From Clostridia bacterium (GTDB taxonomy: Bacteria > Bacillota > Clostridia > Oscillospirales > QAMX01), in NCBI GenBank assembly GCA_017556885.1, contig JAFYLV010000035.1:1-8972 (forward strand): 8,972 bases of DNA, written 5' to 3'. Below are positions 1 to 5,818 of this stretch, one piece after another. Every line of letters starts with the position of its first letter. Position 1 is the stretch's first letter. The translations under genes and the position numbers were made by a program. The notes beneath the pieces are model-generated. The model had not been told where the DNA came from. It worked only from the letters and a program-made list of their open reading frames with translations, and ran no database searches.

Positions 1-1
1 G

Positions 2-463
2 AATGAAGGACGCCCGACTTCTTTTACAGCACGTTCAATTTTGACCTCTTCGGATAGCTCATTTGCAAAGGCAAATGCAGATGTTACTCAGTCAGTTGTT
101 GTTAAAGAAGATTCCGACATCTCTGGACCTTTTGATATTGCATGCATTACGCAGCTTTCTGTTACCGATTTGAATGATTATTCCGTTGAGACAAATAATA
201 TCTTAGTACTGGGCAGTGCATACAGTTTATATGATGAATACTTTAACTCGTCTAAGTATACCAATCAGGAATTCTTTACTGCAGTATTGAACGAATTCTT
301 TGAACTTCCTGATCTTTCGGTCTATGAAGGAAATGAATTCGTTGTTCCTGATATTTTGTTGTTAAACTGGGAGAAGACTTTTGTCTTATCAATTCTTTGT
401 GTTATCCCGACAGCACTGCTTATTGCCGGTATCTTTGTCTGGTTCCGGAGGAAGAATAAGTAA
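2..463 (+). CDS. GldG/ABC_transp_aux-type ABC transporter auxiliary protein, C-terminal part (5' truncated)
   Basis: The frame is open from the left edge, so the true start lies outside the window; an in-frame TTG at 41 has no ribosome site and is not believed to be the start. About 153 residues are visible. They contain an extracytoplasmic stretch with the hydrophobic strand NNILVLGSAYSLYDEYF, a region rich in Phe and acidic residues, then one C-terminal membrane segment (SILCVIPTALLIAGIFVWF) and a basic tail, RRKNK. This ending, followed directly by a DUF4340 gene, is typical of the GldG-like auxiliary subunit that sits with an ABC ATPase and an ABC-2 permease. The ATPase and permease are expected upstream and cannot be seen. 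The substrate is unknown. The gene is AT-rich, like the one after it. The family call depends on the tail and context more than on a diagnostic motif. Confidence 0.75.
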   Translation, partial: NEGRPTSFTARSILTSSDSSFAKANADVTQSVVVKEDSDISGPFDIACITQLSVTDLNDYSVETNNILVLGSAYSLYDEYFNSSKYTNQEFFTAVLNEFFELPDLSVYEGNEFVVPDILLLNWEKTFVLSILCVIPTALLIAGIFVWFRRKNK

Positions 464-1875
464 TGAATAAACAGAAAAAAAATATTTTAATTGCTGCCGT
501 TGTACTAGTTATATTATTCCTTACTGTTTTAATAGCATGGCTTGTTTTACCCTCAATTGAACCGGATTCGTCTGAGAGTGTTGTTGATACCGTATCAGTT
601 TATAATTTCGATTCTGCATTTATAGAACGACTTGATTTTATAAATCCCGACAGTGGCGATGATTATGCAATCTGTAAGGGCATTAAAGCAGGCACGGTAT
701 ATTATTACATCGAAAACGATGACACATTTGAGTCTCGTCAAAGTTATTTTATTATGACTTTAGAGATGATTGCAGGATTGGACGCCGGAAAATTGGTCGA
801 AGAGAATCCTGCGGATCTGTCTAAATACGGAATCGATGATGAAAAAGCAACAGTAAAGATTCATAGAACAGATGTTGATATGGTAGATAAGATTGTATTT
901 GGTGATTATTATCCGCTCGATGGCACATATGTTTATGCGTATGTGAGTTCGAAAGATGCGGTATATACAATCGGATCGAGCATTCGTACTACGCTTAGCA
1001 GCAGCCCGACATATTATCGTGAGACTAATATCGTACCTCAGTTAAGTGAAGCCACATTTGAAGAACTGCAGCGCTATACCTGCACATTACCGGATGGATA
1101 CGTACTCTCCTTTGAGAGAAGTACGGAGGAAGGATTACTATCCGTATTTGTTCAGACAAAGCCTAAACAGGGCGCTGTTGATGACTATAATGTCGCAAAT
1201 AAGATTCTGAATAAGCTTATTGGTATCTCGGCTATTGCGGTTGTTGAAGATAACCCTAAGAATCTTGAGGCATATGGTCTCGATGATCCAATCCGAGTGG
1301 ATATTGACTATGTTGACGGTGGTCGATATTCGTTACTGATTGGTTCTCGAACCGATGAGGTGATATTTGTTATGCTTGAAGGTGTTCCGATGGTTATCGC
1401 TGCTACCGGAGACTACACATTCCTTGATGTGCGCGGGGAGGATATTTTGAGCACCGGCATTTTCCTGCATAACATCAAAGATGTTACGAAAGCTGTGTTT
1501 GCAACTGTTGACAAAGAGTACGTTCTGATTGTGGACGACCAGACGGACGATGAAGGCAATGGTGTGTTTAATGCAAGTTTTCAGGGCAAACCAATGGAAC
1601 AGGCAGAAGCCCGGTCTCTATATTCTGGCATGTTATCATTCTTTGCCGTAAATAGCTATACAGGAAAGTTGCCTCAAGAAACGCAATACACCCTCACTTT
1701 CACCATGCGTGATGGTACAGTCAATAAATTGGAACTGCGCAAACTTAACTCCCGTCAGTATGCTGCCGTTGTCAACGGAACCTGCAACAGTTACGTCAGC
1801 ATTACTGCGGTCAACCACCTTCTTAACCTGATCGACATGGTCGAGAAGGGCGAGAGCATTGAAGATATCTTCTAA
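463..1875 (+). CDS. DUF4340 domain-containing membrane-anchored protein
   Basis: The product has 470 residues: a short basic N-terminus (MNKQKKN), one membrane anchor at about residues 8-29, and a large extracytoplasmic part. The start ATG overlaps the previous stop by one base (TAATG) and has GGAGGAAG at 447-454, eight bases upstream, so the two genes are translationally coupled. The outer part contains at least two copies of a unit: VEENPADLSKYGIDD at residues 112-126 and VEDNPKNLEAYGLDD at 261-275, each followed by a beta-rich stretch ending near a FGD or IGS turn and then a VYTI/VIAA-like strand. A weaker third copy may lie near 400-440. This repeat with the YG-(I/L)-DD motif is what I know as DUF4340, commonly the last gene of GldG-type ABC transporter operons. 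The molecular function of the family is unknown; an envelope-assembly or export accessory role is inference from context. Confidence 0.88.
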   Translation: MNKQKKNILIAAVVLVILFLTVLIAWLVLPSIEPDSSESVVDTVSVYNFDSAFIERLDFINPDSGDDYAICKGIKAGTVYYYIENDDTFESRQSYFIMTLEMIAGLDAGKLVEENPADLSKYGIDDEKATVKIHRTDVDMVDKIVFGDYYPLDGTYVYAYVSSKDAVYTIGSSIRTTLSSSPTYYRETNIVPQLSEATFEELQRYTCTLPDGYVLSFERSTEEGLLSVFVQTKPKQGAVDDYNVANKILNKLIGISAIAVVEDNPKNLEAYGLDDPIRVDIDYVDGGRYSLLIGSRTDEVIFVMLEGVPMVIAATGDYTFLDVRGEDILSTGIFLHNIKDVTKAVFATVDKEYVLIVDDQTDDEGNGVFNASFQGKPMEQAEARSLYSGMLSFFAVNSYTGKLPQETQYTLTFTMRDGTVNKLELRKLNSRQYAAVVNGTCNSYVSITAVNHLLNLIDMVEKGESIEDIF

Positions 1876-1895
1876 TAAGTAATTTTATTCAATGG

Positions 1896-1930
1896 AAAGG
1901 ACGAGGGTTATTCCTCGTCCTTTCTTTATA
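1896..1930 (+). terminator. Intrinsic terminator of the ABC/DUF4340 operon
   Basis: A perfect 11-bp stem (AAAGGACGAGG at 1896-1906 pairing with CCTCGTCCTTT at 1913-1923) encloses the six-base loop GTTATT and is followed by a T-rich run (TTTCTTTATA). It starts 20 bases after the DUF4340 stop. It separates that operon from the next gene, which has its own promoter. Confidence 0.92.
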
Positions 1931-1955
1931 TTAACGTTGGAAAACCACTTGTTTT

Positions 1956-1977
1956 TTTGAATATTAGACTATTCAAA
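1956..1977. promoter_or_regulatory. Perfect inverted repeat upstream of the filament operon promoter (candidate operator)
   Basis: TTTGAATA (1956-1963) and TATTCAAA (1970-1977) form a perfect 8-bp dyad with the six-base spacer TTAGAC. The right arm covers the -35 position of the promoter whose -10 lies at 1993-1998, and the real -35 match there is poor (TATTCA). The placement suits a repressor or activator binding site. It is not a terminator, because the stem is AT-rich and no T tract follows. No regulator gene is in the window, and an AT-rich dyad can arise by chance. Confidence 0.4.
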
Positions 1978-1989
1978 GGATTTAAAACA

Positions 1990-1998
1990 TGCTATAAT
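1990..1998 (+). promoter_or_regulatory. Extended -10 sigma-A promoter of the filament/transglutaminase operon
   Basis: TGCTATAAT is a perfect extended -10 (TG-n-TATAAT). The hexamer 17 bases upstream, TATTCA, matches the -35 consensus at only three positions, which fits a promoter relying on the extended -10 or on an activator. A T-rich tract lies further upstream at 1952-1958. Transcription would start near 2005, giving a leader of about 25 bases before the first ATG. It is the only strong promoter I see for the seven genes that follow. Confidence 0.75.
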
Positions 1999-2012
1999 TG
2001 TTTCAATAAGGG

Positions 2013-2022
2013 AAGGGAGTGA
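2013..2022 (+). promoter_or_regulatory. Ribosome binding site that decides the start of the lipoprotein gene
   Basis: AAGGGAGTGA matches the ideal AAGGAGGTGA at eight of ten positions and ends eight bases before the ATG at 2031. An in-frame GTG at 2019 lies inside this site and so cannot use it; the ATG is therefore preferred. Confidence 0.75.
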
Positions 2023-2030
2023 CTGGAAAT

Positions 2031-3140
2031 ATGATTTATCGAATATCTTCAGTACTCCTTTTGTTTTGTGTTTTGTTCTCATTTAGCAGTTGCAGAACCT
2101 TGCCGGAGGCATCTGCAAGTCAACCGATGGTTGACGTTACTCTTGCTGCAACGGAGTCGCCAACACCATTGCCCACACAAACTCTGAGACCGGAATCGAC
2201 CCCGGTACCAGTACGGCCCCAAGCTTCTACAGAACCTGTGGTAACTGTGACTCATAAACCAACCGTTTCACCGACTGGCGCCGCCACTGGGCTTGACAGT
2301 GTGATTACCGGCTCTCCTGCCGTATCACATGTTATGAAGACAGTGGCATCCGGGATTGTCGTGCATAACGGTGGCACTGCGGATGCGCCGGTTGTTATTG
2401 ATGCATCCAACATTTCGGATGGGTATGTTATGATCCGTGCTCTGTCAGACAAGCGTCTGAAAGTTATGATTCAGTGTCCCGGCGGGATTAAATATACCTA
2501 TAATCTTCGTGGTGATAATACGTGGGAAGTGTACCAGTTTTCGGACGGAAACGGTGAATATAAGATCCATGTTTACCGCGAGGCAGCGTCCGGAAAGTAT
2601 GCAGCACTTGCGTCGTCATCTTTTGATGTAATACTCAAGGATATAAATGCCCCGTTTCTGCATCCGAATCAGTATGTGAACTTTACGGAAAACAGTCTTG
2701 CCGTTCGCCACGTTGCAAAGATATGTACCGAAAAGATGAAGGATATTGAGCGTATTGAAGCGATCTATCACTATGTTATTACAAATATATCCTATGATCA
2801 TCAAAAAGCGGCAACTGTGAAGAGCGGGTATATTCCGGATATTGATACAGTCTTTCAGACGCAAAAAGGTATCTGTTTTGATTATGCGGCTTTGATGACT
2901 GCCATGCTACGTGCCTATGGGATTCCGACCAAGCTGGTTGTCGGATATACCGGTGATGAATATCATGCCTGGATCAGCACCTTTTCAAAGGAAAGCGGTT
3001 GGGTTGAGGGGGCGATCTTCTTCAACGGAACGGATTGGAAATTGATGGATCCTACGTTTGCATCTTCTGCGAACTCCAGTAAGGAGATTATGAATTATAT
3101 TGCAAAAACCTCCAACTATACGGCAAAATATATCTATTGA
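2031..3140 (+). CDS. Transglutaminase-like domain lipoprotein
   Basis: The product has 369 residues from the ATG at 2031. Residues 1-20 are a lipoprotein signal (MIYRISSVLLLFCVLFSFSS) followed by Cys21; the lipobox is imperfect, with Phe at -3. A Pro/Thr/Ser-rich linker at about 42-86 could span the cell wall. A beta-rich region at about 100-205 precedes a C-terminal transglutaminase-core domain with all three catalytic positions: Cys282 in GICFDYAALM, His312 in EYHAWIS, and Asp340 in LMDPTFA. This papain-like fold acts as a protein cross-linker, peptidase or amidase on the outer face of the membrane; sequence alone does not say which. It is first in a seven-gene operon, 11 bases before the GspF-like gene, so a role in processing or anchoring the filament or its cargo is plausible but inferred. 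Very similar transglutaminase lipoproteins occur widely in Clostridia, from memory. Confidence 0.92.
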   Translation: MIYRISSVLLLFCVLFSFSSCRTLPEASASQPMVDVTLAATESPTPLPTQTLRPESTPVPVRPQASTEPVVTVTHKPTVSPTGAATGLDSVITGSPAVSHVMKTVASGIVVHNGGTADAPVVIDASNISDGYVMIRALSDKRLKVMIQCPGGIKYTYNLRGDNTWEVYQFSDGNGEYKIHVYREAASGKYAALASSSFDVILKDINAPFLHPNQYVNFTENSLAVRHVAKICTEKMKDIERIEAIYHYVITNISYDHQKAATVKSGYIPDIDTVFQTQKGICFDYAALMTAMLRAYGIPTKLVVGYTGDEYHAWISTFSKESGWVEGAIFFNGTDWKLMDPTFASSANSSKEIMNYIAKTSNYTAKYIY

Positions 3141-3151
3141 GGAGACTGTAT

Positions 3152-4189
3152 ATGCTGAAATTCAGCCCAGACTACCATATGCTTTCCGGTCTCTGTGAGA
3201 CTTTGGGAGAAGCGGTTTCTGCTGGTATTCCGGTTCGTGAGGTGTTTGCAGAGCTTCGTGACAGTGAAATGGAAGGCACGGTAAAAAAACTCTATACCGA
3301 GCTTTGCGCGTATGCGGAATCCGGAGCCTGCCTGTCGGAATGTTTAAACATGAGCCGAGTATTTCCATCGTATATGATCCGTCTTCTTGCAGTCGGAGAG
3401 ATGACCGGTCACATAAATCGTACGCTATTGCGCCTTTCTGCACATTATGCGATGCAGGATCGCCTGCGTTCTGCATTAAAGTCTTCCGTTTTGTATCCTG
3501 CCGTGTTGTGCAGTGTGTTGCTTTGTGTGCTATATGTGATTGCAACTGAGGTATTGCCTGTTTTTCGTGGAATCTATGCGCAGCTTGGCGCGGACCTTCC
3601 ACCTGCTGCGGCTGCAGTATTTTTATTTGGTGAAGGATTAAGAAGTGCCGGATGGGTACTTACGACGATGATTTTGCTCGCAGCGGCTTTTGTTGTGTCG
3701 CTTTTACTGATCCCCGTACTTCGTACGCGTATGTCTGCATATACGATGCATCTATTCGGAGCAAAGGCAAAGCGATTCCGTGTAGCAGCTGATATTTGCT
3801 CCGTACTTGCCATGACCTGCTCTGCCGGCATTGAGCCCGCCGCTGGTATGAGAATGGCTGCAGAATTATCAGACCTTGATATTAGGACGAAAATATCATC
3901 TGTGGCAGATGATATGGAGTCGGGGAAGAAGCTTTCGGTTGCTCTTATTGAAACCGGTCTTTTTGATGGTATGGATGTTCATTATATTGACCTCGCTGTG
4001 CAGTCCGGTAATCTTGCTGATGTTGCTGAAAAACTTGCTGAGCGGTATACCGAACGTGCAGAAGTGATTTTTACCCGTCGAGTCGCTCTTGTTGAACCCA
4101 TCGCGGTACTGATTCTTGCTTTTTGTGTTGGCCTTATGTTACTTGGTGTCATGCTTCCGCTTCTTGGTTCGCTTTCGGTGCTTGGCTAA
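3152..4189 (+). CDS. GspF/PilC-family inner-membrane platform protein (type II secretion/type IV pilus)
   Basis: The product has 345 residues from the ATG at 3152, which has GAGGAG seven bases upstream, overlapping the previous gene's stop. An in-frame TTG at 3137 lacks such a site. Two T2SSF domains are visible: about 10-135 and 205-335. The first carries the family signature FPSYMIRLLAVGEMTGHINR (71-90), then LRSALKSSVLYP before a membrane segment at 112-132. A second membrane segment is at 168-190. The second domain has AVQSGNLADVAEKLAERYTE, then RRVALVEPIAVLILAFCVGL before the last segment at about 312-335. GspF/PilC proteins form the membrane platform on which the cytoplasmic ATPase acts to push or pull pilin subunits; the partner ATPase here is the gene at 5819. 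The length is somewhat short for the family (about 400), mainly at the N-terminus. The stop overlaps the next start (TAATG). Confidence 0.93.
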   Translation: MLKFSPDYHMLSGLCETLGEAVSAGIPVREVFAELRDSEMEGTVKKLYTELCAYAESGACLSECLNMSRVFPSYMIRLLAVGEMTGHINRTLLRLSAHYAMQDRLRSALKSSVLYPAVLCSVLLCVLYVIATEVLPVFRGIYAQLGADLPPAAAAVFLFGEGLRSAGWVLTTMILLAAAFVVSLLLIPVLRTRMSAYTMHLFGAKAKRFRVAADICSVLAMTCSAGIEPAAGMRMAAELSDLDIRTKISSVADDMESGKKLSVALIETGLFDGMDVHYIDLAVQSGNLADVAEKLAERYTERAEVIFTRRVALVEPIAVLILAFCVGLMLLGVMLPLLGSLSVLG

Positions 4190-4500
4190 TGCAAAAGAAA
4201 TCTGTCTATAGAACAATTGGTCTCCTGATTGTTCTATGTATCTTCAGTTTGGTTGTATATAGTGCTGTAGCGGCTGCGCGTGGAGTTGAAGAGGCACGAG
4301 CATCTGAAGAACTTCGTTTTGCCGAGGAGGCAATCCGGCGTGCGGCAATTACCTGCTACTGCATAGAGGGACGATTTCCGGAAAGCTACGGCTATCTGCG
4401 TGATAAATACGGTCTTTTGGTGGATGAAGAGCGTTTTACCGTGCATTATTCTATTTTTGCCCAGAATATCATGCCGGAGATTACCGTTATAAAGAAGTGA
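4189..4500 (+). CDS. Small pilin-like membrane protein of the filament operon, unknown family
   Basis: The product has 103 residues: a basic N-terminus (MQKKSVYRT), one membrane segment at about 10-29, an acidic/alanine-rich helix (residues 32-55), then CYCIEGRFPESYGYLRDKYG at 56-75 and a beta-type tail ending NIMPEITVIKK. Helix followed by a (Y)xxEGxxPxxxxYL turn is like the region after the N-terminal helix in GspG-type pseudopilins (typically YxxxxGxYPxxxxxL). There is no G/A-(F/M)-x-x-x-E class III leader, so it is pilin-like in layout only. I recall similar small proteins beside GspF/DUF4860 genes in Clostridia but know no named domain. The ATG overlaps the GspF stop (TAATG) with only a weak ribosome site, implying translational coupling. 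Confidence 0.85.
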   Translation: MQKKSVYRTIGLLIVLCIFSLVVYSAVAAARGVEEARASEELRFAEEAIRRAAITCYCIEGRFPESYGYLRDKYGLLVDEERFTVHYSIFAQNIMPEITVIKK

Positions 4501-4979
4501 TGGAAATGCATAGATCCAAAAACCTCATATCTTACGCTGTGGCACTACTGATGCTGCTGCTCTTCGCGCTTGCGGTGGTTTCGACGGTACTCTATGGTGC
4601 ACGGGCTTTCCGTAAAATGAAAACGGATATGGAGCAGTCTTTTCATGCGCAAACGGCTTCGACGTATATTGCGGCGAAGCTTCGTTATGCAGATGTGCAT
4701 GATGCGGTATTTTGTAGTGATGTGGAAGGAATAGCAGCACTGGGCATTCGCGAAAACATTGACGGTGAGTCATATATTACCTATATTTATGTCCATAACG
4801 GATGGCTGACAGAACTGTACTGTCTTTCATCTGCTAATCTTTCGGCGGATGCGGGAGAAAAAGTTATTCCTTTGGATGCTTTTACTTTTGAAATTGTTGA
4901 TAGATCTGTGCGGTATACATGTGTGAAAGACGGACAAAGCCGATATTCCCGGATCGCCCTGCGCGCAGCCGGAAGGTAA
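4500..4979 (+). CDS. DUF4860 domain-containing membrane protein
   Basis: The product has 159 residues from the ATG at 4500 (TGATG overlap with the previous stop). A GTG at 4497 and an ATG at 4506 are possible alternatives, as no clear ribosome site separates them. A membrane segment lies at about 10-32. The outer part has ASTYIAAKLRYADVHDAV (53-70), GIAALGIRENIDGESYITYI (77-96), VHNGWLTELYCLSSANL (98-114) and a C-terminal strand ending RIALRAAGR. This succession (Y-I-A-x-K-[LI]-R, then ENIDG-x-x-Y-x-T-x-I-Y, then G-x-L-x-E-L-Y) matches my memory of DUF4860, a clostridial family with no known function that occurs next to GspF genes. The layout (short basic N-terminus, long hydrophobic helix, beta domain) suggests a minor pseudopilin, but the N-terminus lacks a prepilin cleavage motif. 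Confidence 0.88.
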   Translation: MEMHRSKNLISYAVALLMLLLFALAVVSTVLYGARAFRKMKTDMEQSFHAQTASTYIAAKLRYADVHDAVFCSDVEGIAALGIRENIDGESYITYIYVHNGWLTELYCLSSANLSADAGEKVIPLDAFTFEIVDRSVRYTCVKDGQSRYSRIALRAAGR

Positions 4980-4989
4980 GGAGAAACGT

Positions 4990-5358
4990 GTGCTGAAAAG
5001 ATCACCGGCGCTGATGATGCTTTTGGAGCTGGCGGCTATGCTGCTGGTCTTTTCGCTATGCGCTGCGGTGACTGTCCGTTTGTTCTTTGAGGCGCGTACA
5101 ATGATGGTACAAAGCCGTCGGATCGGTGCGGCGGTAGAAATCGCACAGATTGCGGCGGAGTGCTACCGCTTGGATGGCAATGCAGAAGATGCTGCACGTG
5201 AAATCTCTGCGGTTTGGGATGCAGACGGTTACCGCGCAGTGGTTAACCGAGATGGGGAAGCCTTTACGGTGCATCTGCAGCCGCGGGGAGACGAATTGCA
5301 AATTTCGGTCTGGTTTCAGGCAGAGAACCTATACGAGATTACGGTGGCTTCCATATGA
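4990..5358 (+). CDS. Small pseudopilin-like membrane protein, unknown family
   Basis: The product has 122 residues and a GTG start, chosen because AAGGAGA (4978-4984) lies five bases upstream; the site overlaps the previous stop. The N-terminus is KRSPALMMLLELAAMLLVFS, a membrane helix (about 7-29) carrying one buried Glu13. A Glu near the beginning of the hydrophobic helix is the hallmark of type IV pilins (Glu5 of the mature protein), but here there is no Gly or Ala at the matching cleavage position. Amphipathic helix 32-60 (QSRRIGAAVEIAQIAAECYR) and a beta-rich tail (YRAVVNRDGEAFTVHLQ) follow, again pilin-like in layout. It overlaps the next gene by four bases (ATGA). The best candidate in this operon for a filament subunit, though still unproven. 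Confidence 0.85.
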   Translation: MLKRSPALMMLLELAAMLLVFSLCAAVTVRLFFEARTMMVQSRRIGAAVEIAQIAAECYRLDGNAEDAAREISAVWDADGYRAVVNRDGEAFTVHLQPRGDELQISVWFQAENLYEITVASI

Positions 5359-5798
5359 GAAAGAATCGGAATTTAATGCGGGCGAATTTTGGGGCCGTCG
5401 GAATTGCAAGTCTGATCGTTTGTTTTGCAGTGTTATGTATGACGGTTTTGTCTGTCTCTGCATTTGTGGCCGCACGGGACGGACTGCGAGATGCAGAGGC
5501 GGTTGCAGTTGCCCGGAAGAACTTTTATGCTGCGGATCTGCGCGCCGTTGAAATAACGGTCAAGCTGAAGGAAGCTTATCTTGCGGGTGCAAATCTCTCG
5601 GAGCTTTCTGCATCGTTAGGCGCACAGTTTTCGCAGAAAGATGGTGAAATCTTGGTTGCATTTGGGGTTCCGGTTGATGATATGCAGACGTTGTCGGTGT
5701 TGCTTGCTTTTGAAAATGAGATGAAAATTTGTTCCTGGCAGGTTCTGCCATCGACAGATTGGTTGCCGGATGACAGCATTTCTGTATGGCATAGCTGA
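5355..5798 (+). CDS. Small membrane protein with minor-pilin-like FYAAD segment, unknown family
   Basis: The product has 147 residues; the ATG overlaps the previous stop by four bases, with GGTGG (5343-5347) seven bases upstream. A basic N-terminus (MRKNRNLMR) precedes a membrane helix at about 15-39, then an Ala-rich helix containing VAVARKNFYAADLRAVEITV at 51-70, a beta part, and an end motif SWQVLPSTDWLPDDSISVW. A hydrophobic helix followed by FYAAD with small residues resembles the region after the transmembrane helix of PilX/GspK-type minor pilins, but the similarity is short and no prepilin peptidase site is present. I recall relatives in Clostridia that share the WQ...W.PDDS..VW ending, all annotated hypothetical. 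The next gene follows after 20 bases. Confidence 0.83.
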   Translation: MRKNRNLMRANFGAVGIASLIVCFAVLCMTVLSVSAFVAARDGLRDAEAVAVARKNFYAADLRAVEITVKLKEAYLAGANLSELSASLGAQFSQKDGEILVAFGVPVDDMQTLSVLLAFENEMKICSWQVLPSTDWLPDDSISVWHS

Positions 5799-5818
5799 AA
5801 TTTTGGGGAGATAACAGT

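Noticed and set aside
2019..2030. GTG start at 2019 for the transglutaminase lipoprotein
   Set aside because: It lies inside the Shine-Dalgarno sequence used by the ATG at 2031 and would add four residues before a normal lipoprotein signal.
3137..3151. TTG start at 3137 for the GspF-like gene, adding five residues
   Set aside because: No ribosome site precedes it, and it would lie over the site (GAGGAG) that serves the ATG at 3152.
4123..4188. Longer version of the 103-residue protein starting at 4123
   Set aside because: The extra 22 codons overlap the GspF gene and have no ribosome site; the ATG at 4189 forms the usual TAATG coupling and gives a proper membrane-protein N-terminus.
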